In this document: positions 55,208-64,000 of the stretch, one piece after another
Layout of the letters: each line of letters begins with the position of its first letter
Numbering within the stretch: position 1 is the first letter of the stretch
DNA from: Hordeum vulgare subsp. vulgare
Lineage: Eukaryota > Streptophyta > Magnoliopsida > Poales > Poaceae
Assembly (NCBI RefSeq): GCF_904849725.1
Contig: NC_058518.1
Span: 322,670,581-322,734,580 of the forward strand
Length of the DNA: 64,000 nt
Reading direction: 5' to 3'
The notes under the pieces: model-generated
Databases searched by the model: none
What the model was told of the DNA's origin: nothing
Seen by the model: the letters and a program-made list of their open reading frames with translations, nothing else
Translations under genes and position numbers: made by a program

Positions 55208-57649
55208 CTATGGTGTCCACTCGAACTTTTTATCCTTCTTGAGGAGTTCAGTTAGAGGCTTCGCAACCTTGGAGAAATTCTTGACAAAGCGGCGACAATA
55301 GCTCGCTAGACCAAGAAAACTCCTAACTTGCTTAACCGATTCAGGTTGAGTCCAATCAAGGACAGCTTGAACTCTCTCGGGATTTACAACAATACCCTTA
55401 CCAGAGATTACGTGACCTAGATAGGTCACTTCTGGTAACCAAAATTCACATTTTGAAAACTTGGCATAAAGGCGATGCTCTCGAAGTTTCATCAATACCA
55501 GCCTTAGATGCTCGGCATGTTCTTGTTCGTTCTTCGAGTAGATGAGAATATCATCGAGGTATACCACGACGAATTTATCCAAATACTCCATGAAGATTGA
55601 ATTCATGAGACGAGAGAAGGTGGCTGGGGCATTGGTTAAACCGAAGGACATGACGGTGTACTCGTATTGGCCATATCGAGTAACAAAAGCCGTTTTTGGA
55701 ATGTCCCCGTTCTTGATCTTGATTTGATGATATCCCAACCTCAAATCCATTTTGGAGAAGACTGAGGATCTAGCGAGTTGATCGTACAGGTCGTTGATCC
55801 TGGGGAGCGGATACTTGTTCTTTACGGTGACCAGATTAACTGGTCGGTAATCTACAACCATCCGATCCGTTCCGTCTTTCTTCTTGACGAAGAGGACGGG
55901 ACAAGCCCAAGGAGAAGAGCTAGGACGAATGAAACATTTATTCAAGGCCTCATCTAATTGCTTCTTAAGCTCGACTAGCTCCAGGGGTGCCATCTTATAT
56001 GGTCTTCTGGCTATTGGGATAGTTCCCGGAACAAGATCTATCACAAACTCTACATCTCTGTCAGGTGGAATTCCTGGCAGTTCCTCCGGAAAAACATCCG
56101 GGAAGTCACGGACTACCGGAATGTCTTCAAGTTTTGGAAGAGGGTTGGCATTTAGGGAATAGAGTTGGCATTTGGCAACTCGAGTAGAGACATTTACTAT
56201 CTCACCCGAGGGATGGGTAAGCTGAACATTTCTAGAATGAGTATCAATCTTGGCATAGTGAGCTGACATCCAGTCCATGCCCAAGATGATATTAATATCC
56301 GAAGATTTCAAGGCTATCAATGAGGCTAGAAAAACTAGCCTGTCTACTAGAATTTCATTGTCATAGGTTATCCTAGAGGTTTGCCATTTACTACCAGGAG
56401 TTTGGACAACCAATGGGATTGGCATATCACAAAAAGACATGTTATGCAACTGTGCATAACTTTCTGAAATGAAGGAATGAGAAGACCCAGTGTCAAAGAG
56501 AACGGACGCTGGGTGATGATTAACAAGAAGCGTACCCAACATGACGTCGGGATCCTCTGCAGCTTCTTCTGCTGACACATAGTTCACACGGCCACGTGCA
56601 GGAGTTGGCTTCACATAGTAAGCTTTGCCCGACTTGGCTTGCCCGACGGACTTTCCGGGTTGCTTGGCACCCACATTTTGAGGACACTCATGGGAATAGT
56701 GCCGTGGTTCTCCACACTTGTAGCATGTCACTTGGTTGGCACGTGGTGCAGCATTGCTAGCTGGACCACCATAAGCTTTTGCTGGAGGGTTGGCCTGATT
56801 CGTCTGAGGCGCCACGTAGGATGGCCTCGGAGTGTATCTTGGCGGCAGAGAACTGTTCGGAACCCACAGCCTGCGTTTTGGAAACGCGGAACCAGAAGAC
56901 GAGCCAAAGTCACGGGAGTGCTTCCTTGTGGCTTCGAAGTCAGTATGACCAGTCTCGGCACTGATCGCCTTGTTGACTAGGGCTTGAAAGCTTGCACACT
57001 CATGGAGGCGCAGATCACGACGAAGCTCAGGGCTCAGACCCTTACGGAATCTTGCTTGCTTCTTGGCGTCAGTAGACACCTCCTCTGTTGCATAACGGGC
57101 AAGGTTACCGAACTCGCGGCTATAGGCATCCACAGTCAACTTGCCCTGAGTGAAGGCACAGAACTTTTTTCTCTTTCTGTCCATCAGGCCCTTTGGAATA
57201 TAGTGCAGACGAAAGGTTGCACTAAAGTCTGCCCATGTGGCTGCTGGTTCAGCGGGACGCATAGCTTCAAAGTTCTCCCACCATAGATTGGCGGGTCCTT
57301 CCAGGAAATACGCCGCAAAGGTCACCTTGTCGGCCTCAGACACATTCGCAGAGCGAATCTTGCGTGAGATGATGCACAGCGAGTCATCAGCATCGAGGGG
57401 ATCGACGGAATGATGAAACTTTGGAGGATTCAGCTTCACAAAGTCGTTGAGGGACACTGCAGCATTCCTAGGCTGACAAGCCGTATTCTGCTCAATACGC
57501 TCTAGGAGTCGGTTGGTCTCCCTTTTGTTTCTCTCTCCCTCAAGCATCACTTCCGCCAGAGAGGGCGGGTGAGGCAGGTCTTCCTGCGACGCTTGACTAC
57601 CCTCGCCTTGCTCATGACCAGGGGCACGGTTCAACCTGGTGAACACCAT
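55208..57649 (-). pseudogene. E gag, protease and reverse transcriptase (ends at TAG)
   Basis: 813 codons from ATG 57647-57649 ([11 protein letters not shown]). This start aligns with D's gag start, both following CAG|G; an upstream TTG in frame is not used. Gag core: [15 protein letters not shown] and [12 protein letters not shown] (about residues 76-135). Zinc knuckle [14 protein letters not shown] at about 309-322, intact CX2CX4HX4C. Protease [14 protein letters not shown] with Asp about 386, and [47 protein letters not shown] and the catalytic YLDD at about 697-700, all intact. The ORF stops at TAG 55208-55210 in KFEWTP-stop, with the frame continuing CEHSFQELKRRL. It would be a complete polyprotein start but for the stop. 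Confidence 0.93.
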
Positions 57650-57992
57650 CCTGACAAACAAACTCAGAGCTTAGACCAATATCATATCAATACTAGCTAT
57701 GGATTAAGAATGTACTGAACACACGCAATGCACAAATGAATATCCGAACAACATGGTAACAAGCAACTGCTATATATACACCATGGTTCATACACACCCT
57801 TACATAGTTCAGTACAAACTTACTCGAAGAGCAAACTACTAAAATTATGAAACTACTCATCAGAGGCTTACAAGCTTCCTATACATTATTTATCTAGGCC
57901 TCCGGAATTCATTTCACATCACAGGCATACTTCACAAGTCACGCAGGACTGTGAACGTACGGCTACTACCATACTGTCCTTCCGCTCACAGC
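57650..57992 (-). other. E spacer between pre-gag ORF and gag
   Basis: No ORF. Just before gag the minus strand reads GAGTTTGTTTGTCAG|G, a pyrimidine-rich splice-acceptor-like end. Possible donors within the spacer are GTATGC and GTAAGC about 50-120 bases after the pre-gag stop. I see nothing else. Confidence 0.45.
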
Positions 57993-58766
57993 TCAGGCAT
58001 CCGCATAGAACATCTCGTAGAGATTACCCCCATGACCTGGAAGCTCAACCTGCGGATCAAGAAACACTCTAGCCTGAGATCCCTGGGATCCATAAGGACA
58101 CGGATGTGGCCTTAGTCCCCTGACTGGTGGTAAGAGGGGTCCCCGAAGAGGTGTGACTCCTCCTATAACTGGCCAGTCAACGTGGGCCGGAAGATGGGTC
58201 CTAACAGGGTTCAGCATCTCCATCTCTCCATACCCTGTCTGGACTACCGGTGCCAGCTGCGTCAAAACCGTCCACAGATGGGCACGGGTAGCATAAAGCT
58301 CCATGCGGAGAGCACGAGCATCTCTGTCTCTGTTCTCTAGCATCTCAACAGTGGACTGCAATAATGGATCCTCCATAGAAGAATCAAAATAGACTGCACT
58401 GAGGTATCCCTCTTCACCAGGCTGAGAGGCCGGAACATAGCAAAACTCTGAATTCTGCAGCAGTGCATGTCTCGCTCTCATAATGGTCAGCATTGAATAG
58501 GCGGCATCTTGTAATGCCATGTCAACAGTGACTCCCAACCCATAGGACCAATGGATTGGCTCCTCAGCTCCAGGGTAGTCTGGATATATCCTAACAGTGC
58601 AGATATACTGGCTCTGGTTGAAGTCTCGGTACTGTTCCTCCACTGTGTACTCGGGGTACCAGCGGTAACCGCACACCGACATCACCCTGACCAGCATGGC
58701 CGTATGACCCGGTACATCAATGCACCTGGTCAGACGTACCACCTGACCAGAAGGACGGCCAGGCAT
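57993..58766 (-). CDS. E pre-gag ORF, 257 codons, unknown function
   Basis: Intact ORF in sense orientation between the primer site and gag, starting MPGRPSGQVVRLTRCIDVPG. The middle has a strand-like, aromatic-rich part (GYRWYPEYTVEEQYRDFNQS, YICTVRIYPDYPG) followed by an alanine-rich helix (VDMALQDAAYSMLTIMRARH). A charged helix follows (STVEMLENRDRDARALRMEL) and a Pro/Gly-rich tail. No zinc knuckle, signal peptide or membrane segment is seen, and I recognise no domain. Element D has a broken ORF of similar length in the same place with a comparable strand-then-alanine-helix layout. Extra ORFs of this kind are known from plant gypsy elements generally. The ATG directly follows CTCTATTTACAG, a strong acceptor-like sequence. 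Intactness in an otherwise nearly intact element suggests recent function. Confidence 0.75.
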   Translation of the reverse strand: MPGRPSGQVVRLTRCIDVPGHTAMLVRVMSVCGYRWYPEYTVEEQYRDFNQSQYICTVRIYPDYPGAEEPIHWSYGLGVTVDMALQDAAYSMLTIMRARHALLQNSEFCYVPASQPGEEGYLSAVYFDSSMEDPLLQSTVEMLENRDRDARALRMELYATRAHLWTVLTQLAPVVQTGYGEMEMLNPVRTHLPAHVDWPVIGGVTPLRGPLLPPVRGLRPHPCPYGSQGSQARVFLDPQVELPGHGGNLYEMFYADA

Positions 58767-58923
58767 CTGTAAATAGAGAGTAATGCAAAAGCATTAGAGC
58801 TCTGAATGCAAAACTGGGCAGCATAACGGTTGTAAATGCTCAAAAACAAATTTTGAGACAACCCAAAATGGAATAGCGTAACCACTCAACTATCAAGTTC
58901 AACTCTCTGATCATCAAACTTAC
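58767..58923 (-). promoter_or_regulatory. Putative intron in E 5' leader
   Basis: Minus strand GAA|GTAAGT (donor at 58918-58923) to CTCTATTTACAG directly before the pre-gag ATG. The 157-bp length and T-rich content fit a small plant intron. A second possible donor, AAC|GTAAGA, lies near 59090. Confidence 0.45.
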
Positions 58924-59188
58924 TTCCTTTTTCCTAGGAATGAAAGAAACCCAAATATCTCTTGACCCGTAGTGCTATAATCTACCGATCAGAAACACGA
59001 GCCTAGAAGAAGATGAGTAACCTAGTCCTTAATTCCCGCAGAAAAGACGAGGATGACCAGAATAGAATAACTTGAGAAGAGAACAAGAGTCTTACGTTCC
59101 CTTCCACAAACAATTCCCTTATATATAACTAAAGCAATTCTAGACTCAACTTCGACCAGTTTGCCTTAGTAATCCTACAGTCAGTCAG

Positions 59189-59200
59189 GCTCTGATACCA
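59189..59200 (-). other. E primer-binding site (initiator-Met)
   Basis: TGGTATCAGAGC on the minus strand, an exact match to the usual initiator-Met site, four bases from the LTR edge at 59205. Confidence 0.9.
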
Positions 59201-59204
59201 ACGT

Positions 59205-62200
59205 TGTCAGGACCCCGATCCTAAGTCATAGGAATCCAGCCTGTAACACATCGCATCTCTTTGCGGTCTCACGCACGGTTAACTCCACAGCTGCAGCCTT
59301 ACCTTAGCCGGGACCGTTTGCGTCTTTTGACTCACGTATGCAATAATGCCGCTAGTATTCCAATATCAAAGAACCCGGATCGACAAGTCTAGTCACAAAC
59401 CAAAGTGGCAGTACCGCACAAGGACAGGCATACATGACCCAACAAAGCAGGTGTCGGTCACCAGCGAGTGTTGACGAGTCGTAGCAAGCTACAAGGACTC
59501 CATTACATCGCGTGACATTTCCCCAAAGGGGATAGACACAGCAGCTAAGAAGGACACATGCCGGTCAACCAATGTATCCGGAGCAGTAGCGAACTACCAA
59601 GGCTCGTTGGATCGCAAAGGGGCATTTCCTTGTAGGGAGTGCTACTAAAGTTCACGACTAGGTAACCATAAACATACAAGCTTTATTTAAGAGGCTCGGA
59701 AGAGCCACACACATAATATTACACATTAAGGGTCTCACGACCCATAATAGCAGTCATTCAGTTACAAGCCAGCGGAAGAGTTTAAACTGTCTGAGTACAG
59801 ACAGGGCAACTAGAAGGCACATGGCCTGACTATACTACAGACCCAACGTAGGGCCAGATCGTAGCTGGGACACCAGCTACTCGTCGTCGTTGATGTCTAC
59901 GAAGAACCCTCCATTAGGGTCATTAGCAACCTCTACAGCATTTATTAAGCAAACATGAGTACGAAGGTACTCAGCAAGACTTTAGGATAACAAACTACTC
60001 ATGCAAGGTATCAATAAGGTATTGTGGGGTTACATGCGGAAAGCCAGCATTTGACTCGTGGCTAGACAACTTGCATTTTGAAATTATTTTTGACAACTTG
60101 ATTTCTCGCACACGAGTCCACTAACACCACAACAATACACCATCGTGGAATCATTCTGTCTCTATTCGGAATTGCCGTCCACGACACTCACGCTTATCTT
60201 GACAATTTTATGAGTAGCCGTTGAAGTTATCTATGAACAACATATGTCTCCAAGTAGTCCATATCCGCGGACGCGACTATTCGAATAGATCATAACCCTG
60301 CAGGGGTGTACTTCGTCACACACTCTCTCGCCACTTACCGCCATGTGCACATCATGCACCTCGCCAACCTTCAAGCGGAAGCCCGACGAGGGAGTCGGCC
60401 ACGACCATTAACCACACTAGTACCTAGTCCAGGTTTATCGCCTATCTGAGAGTAACCCGTACGGAAGTCCGGCCGGGGTTTCTGCCATGGCCTCAAACGA
60501 TGTGCGCAGGGTTCCCAAGCCCACCATCCAGGTGCCACTTGGTACACCGTGCCACTGCCTACCGCATCATAGCCCACCTCTCAGGTCAGCACTATGCATG
60601 GCCTCCAGCATGACTATAAACACCAGAAACTACTTGCAACTCCTGGACCGAGTACTAAGCGATTAATAAGTCGAGAGGGTCAATTAAGTATCCCAACGTG
60701 TGGTAGTATCTAGTCTTGGATTACATACACGGAACTCAGTTCCTAAGGACGGTTCCAATGAAACAACCCGCCATGTACTCCTACACAGCCTTTCACCGGT
60801 ACCTTTACCAAATCAAGTTCAACACACAACCTTTGCTTACCGAACACATTCTCACAACTCTGTTCATCTCCCAGATGACAGACCATACACAACTCTAAGC
60901 ATAGCATGCATAGCAGGATAAGGCACATCATGGCTCAAGCAACTACCAGGTATGCTAGGTTGCAAGGTTCGGCTATTTACTGTGACAAGGATAGGTCATG
61001 CAAAGGGAGTGGGTTCAACTATCGTGGAAAAAGCAGTTGAAGCATTTGATCCTAATGCCATAAGTAAGTGTAGAAGCAAGAACATGGGATTTATCGGGAT
61101 GTTCAAAAGGGTTGCTTGCCTTGTTGCTCAGAGGAGGGACAATATCCGTCAGACGGATATTCGGTGGAATCCGGGGGAGCGGAGCCTACCGAAGGGAATG
61201 ACAACAACCAATATCAAGCATATGCAAACAAGATGATGCATGAGCATGGCATGAGAATGCAAGGTGATATACTATTGTAACCAACATGTATTAGGTTTGA
61301 AGTTGATTTGAATCACATTCAAATAACACTTCAAACGAGGTATTCTCGGATACCGTTTTAATTAATTCGACCTGATGCTCAGATCAACTTGATGTTAACA
61401 TGCATGGGATGACATGTTAAGTTGCTGGTTTGTAATTAGAACAGTGTGTGATCATGTCATTCATAAAGAAATTTAAATATCTTCCATATTCAATTTATAA
61501 AATATTTATAAGAATTGACTTATTCATTAATCTACATGTTTGGGTTCTGTAACTTTTTCAAACATGATTGAAAATAGCATAGTCAGATTCCTTGAATTTT
61601 TCTGATACTTTTTCATATATAAATTATTTTCATTCGAGTTACAGATTAATTTCTATGAATTCTTGAAGTTTTAAACATTTCTGCAATTATTTTTATACTG
61701 GAAAATACTTTTACTGCACCAGCATGACATCAGCAGGTCCAACTGGGCGTTGAAAGTCAAACCTGACCAGTGGGACCCACTAGTCAGTGTCTCTGGTCAA
61801 TTTTAGATTAGGATTAATCTTATTTAGTTAATTAAACACACTGGACCCACATGTCAGTGTCTTATTAATTTATCTGTTTTAGTTTTATTACTTCTAAACT
61901 ATCCAGAGGGTGGCCCCACCCGTCAGTGGCTCAGGCCAGCTGAGATCCACCGGCGGCGAGGTCGTCCTCGCCGGCGGGGAACCTCCGGCGAGCACCAGAA
62001 TGGCGGAGGGGCTCGGAAACGGCGCACAGAGGGCCAAACGTTGCGCGGAGAACACCAGAAGAACGACACTTCTCCCGCGGTTCCATTTCTGCACTTAGCC
62101 AGGGCTGATCTGGCTAGAGATGATGCCGGCGACGAGCTTGGCGGCGGCTAAGGTACGGGCGTCATCGGGGTCTTTGATACAGAGGGAACTACGCACGGGT

Positions 62201-63315
62201 CTCAGCTCCTACAGCACCTACGCGACAGCCTGAAGCTACTGGTGGCCTCAGATGGACGAGATGATCACCGGAGGGCCACCGGCGACGAGCTGCAGCAGCG
62301 GATCTCGTCGGGCTCCGATGGAACTAGGTCTGGAGGAGGGGATCGACGGGGAGATCTTAGGGGAAAGGCGCGCAAGCTCACGAGGAGTGCAGTGGCGGCG
62401 CTAGCTTGCTCGGGGACGGCCTGGAGAGGGAGAACGTCGGCGACGATCTTCGGTGACCCGAGGAAGAAAACGACTGCTTCTCGTCGTTTCACTGCATCTG
62501 GGCGTCAGGCTCGTGGCTAGGGAGCTTCAGGGAGTTGCGGCGGAGCTAATGCGTGGCTCAGAAGGAAGGAGGGGAGGCTAGAACGACGGCGAGCTCGAGC
62601 TCTGCTCGGGCTCCAATGGCGGCAGAAGGAAACGGGGCAGAGGGGGAGAATGGGCACAGGGATGGATAGGGATGGTCTCGGGGAGCTTAACCCCGTTCTT
62701 GCCAGCGCGAAGTGGCGGCCAGGCAAGCGCACAGGTGCGTGGCCGCGCCGGAGTACGCGGCGGCCACCTCCTGCTGCCCACTGGCGGGGAGGAAGACGAC
62801 AGGAGCAGCTGGGCCGGGCTGAGGTGAGTGACAGGTAAGTTTTTCTCATTTTCTTTTCTGTTTTGTTTCTATTTTTGCTATTTCATTGTTTTACCTTTTA
62901 TTTTAACTTCCAAATAGTTTGTAAAAACTATTTTAAACACACCAGAATATTTGTTGGAATATTTCCAACCATTCTCAAAGTTTTCAATATTTTTGAAAGT
63001 TTAAAGTTTCTGATTTCAAATTTAAAACTTGAACCCATAGCTTTTTGCATTTATTTAAAATGCTTAAAGTGTCAAGAAAAAGGTTTTCTTCATTGCTCAT
63101 TTACTTTCATGATTTATCAGAAAGTTTGAACTTTTCTTGAGGCCATTTTGGGTTCATTGATTCTAACTAGTTTGAGATTTCCTTTATTTAAAGATGTGGC
63201 TAGGGTTTTGAGTTTTCCTTCACCACTTTCTTTGTTCTTGTTGAAAATTCTTAGATGCAATGGAAAGAAGACATGAGCACAAGATTAACTTGCTTAATGT
63301 GTCAGGGATGTGACA
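59205..63315 (-). repeat. E 5' LTR
   Basis: 4111 bp, matching 48997-53191 except for scattered substitutions and the ~85-base gap after GACTAGGTAA (about 59664). GC-rich island at about 61910-62840. On the plus strand (antisense to E) the island ends GACAGGTAAGTTTTTCTC, a strong donor-like sequence also present at 52709 as CACGTAAGT. Confidence 0.92.
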
Positions 63316-63320
63316 GTAAC

Positions 63321-64000
63321 TTACAATAATTTTGAGGTATCGATTTGAGTAATGTTTGGACTATTGGTGCCAAGAGCTTGAGCCTACTAGTGATAGGTGT
63401 CACATTTTGGGAAATCTGTGTGTTCTTCAAAAACTAAAAATTAGTTGAGAACTCTAGCTACTAAATTGATTGCTAACCTCTTGAGGGGTTGGAATATATA
63501 GAGTACCCTCACGTTACCATGAGTCGAGGATTCGCAAGGATAACCAAACCCCCAAACACTCGTCCTCAGGGTACTTGTCTCTTTGAGAATTTCCTAACTA
63601 GATAGATAGTTACCGATAATAAGTTTATGAGTTCTTCGGACTAATGTTAGTATTCGATTGTTGACACTTCCACCATCCATATTTTGCTAGCCTCTTCGGT
63701 ACCTTGCATTGCCCTTTCTCATCTTGAGAGTTGGTATAAACTCCGCCAGTGCATCCAAACCCTTGGCATGATACTCTCTGTCATACATAAGCCTCATTAT
63801 ATATTTCCTCAAAACAACCACCATACCTACCTATTAAGGCATTTCCATAGCCTTTCCAAGATACATTGCCATGCAACATCCACCATCTCATGACTTGATA
63901 TTCATATCATACATGCTTTTGCTTGATCAAGGAGCCGCATGATAGTTGGGCCTTGCCCATATTATTGCTACATGATGCGCTAGTATCATTGCATATCCTG
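63321..64000 (+). other. H noncoding tail (part 2)
   Basis: Resumes after E's right TSD. It parallels G's tail: a line such as GTTGACACTTCCACCATCC, CTCAAAACAACCACCATACC, GGCATTTCCATAGCC and ATTGCCATGCAAC align with G at about 38055-38205, and CATTGCATATCC at the window edge with G at about 38308. A 69-codon frame here has no protein resemblance. Confidence 0.7.

Larger units (their letters stand above)
48997..63315 (-). mobile_element. Element E: chromodomain Ty3/gypsy retrotransposon, minus strand, nearly intact
   Basis: 14.3-kb element with TSD GTAAC at 48992-48996 and 63316-63320. LTRs are 48997-53191 and 59205-63315; on the minus strand they begin TGTCACATCCCTGACAC. The perfect initiator-Met primer site at 59189-59200 sets the right LTR as 5'. 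Order on the minus strand: leader, pre-gag ORF, gag-PR-RT-RH-INT-chromodomain, polypurine tract, 3' LTR. Visible lesions in pol are one TAG stop and one frameshift. The LTR pair has about 10 differences in the first ~300 bases by eye plus one ~85-base indel, fewer than in C, D or F. Chromodomain plus gypsy order places it among chromoviruses (Tekay/Del-like). Confidence 0.95.
1623..64000 (+). mobile_element. Host LTR retrotransposon B, split by several later insertions
   Basis: B is the frame into which most of the window is inserted. Its 5' LTR begins TGTCGGTGTTCTGGG at 1623 and ends CCGAAATCCGACA at 21112. Its internal part is 21113-21227, 31521-32968 and 40860-43610, about 4.3 kb in total. 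A purine-rich tract leads into the 3' LTR at 43611, which is cut by element H at 43979; the rest lies beyond the window. Only a degenerate gag-like ORF start, a repeat-rich tail and an antisense coiled-coil remnant are present; no protease, RT or integrase is seen. B is therefore non-autonomous or internally deleted. The RIRE2/Tat-like label is an inference from the GGGCCCGGGGGCTAC|TGTCGG junction and the antisense ORF. Confidence 0.75.
43980..64000 (+). mobile_element. Element H: gag-protease-only LTR retrotransposon, split by E, right end outside window
   Basis: Starts TGATATGTCCC at 43980, inside B's 3' LTR (left target duplication should be CCGCG, 43975-43979). 5' LTR to 45636, a perfect tRNA-Asp primer site, broken gag and protease, and a noncoding tail split by element E at 48997-63315 (TSD GTAAC). 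The tail resumes at 63321 and still runs at 64000, where it parallels G at about 38300. The 3' LTR would be expected roughly 1 kb further right. Like G it has no RT or integrase. Confidence 0.88.

Overview
The window is a nested stack of LTR retrotransposons from a large grass genome, almost certainly a Triticeae species (wheat, Aegilops or barley type). The clearest marker is a copia element at 6434-15115 whose LTRs, read on the minus strand, start TGTTGGAAATATGCCC and end in the GTTCCC(G/T)AACA form of the BARE-1/WIS/Angela group. I found no convincing host gene, tRNA, rRNA or CRISPR array. Every substantial reading frame belongs to a mobile element. Element letters (B-H) are my own labels.

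Layout. Positions 1-622 are a minus-strand remnant of a Ty3/gypsy (Athila-type) integrase. Positions 623-1622 are a minus-strand remnant of a transposon-associated ORF. Element B, a pol-less gypsy-like element with RIRE2/Tat-like features, starts at 1623 and runs past the right edge of the window. It is interrupted by: a solo LTR of its own family (1746-2621); D, a minus-strand gypsy element (3257-20997, TSD GTTCT), itself split by C, the BARE/Angela copia element (6434-15115, TSD CGGAA); F, a plus-strand Athila-type gypsy element with complete but broken gag-pol (21228-31515, TSD GCCTC); G, a plus-strand gag-protease-only element (32969-40854, TSD CACCC); and H, a related gag-protease-only element (43980 to beyond 64000). 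H is split by E, a minus-strand chromodomain gypsy element (48997-63315, TSD GTAAC). Five insertions have exact 5-bp target-site duplications at both ends, so the nesting order B > D > C and B > H > E is well supported.

Function. F, G and H share a tRNA-Asp-type primer site, the terminal LTR bases TGAT...CA and conserved noncoding blocks. G and H carry gag and protease but no reverse transcriptase or integrase, so they would need enzymes in trans; F-type elements are plausible partners. D and E share an initiator-Met primer site, about 4.1-kb LTRs and an extra sense ORF between primer site and gag. In both elements the extra ORF and gag each begin directly after a splice-acceptor-like sequence. 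All full polyproteins are broken. E is the least damaged, with one in-frame stop and one frameshift visible.

Most interesting signals: (1) internal near-copies of the polypurine tract inside hairpins in F, G and H; (2) a foldback plus TATA module found in the F, G and H LTRs and again inside F in front of a third ORF; (3) the conserved pre-gag ORF and splice-site arrangement of D and E; (4) an LTR end in G that has absorbed part of a primer-binding site.
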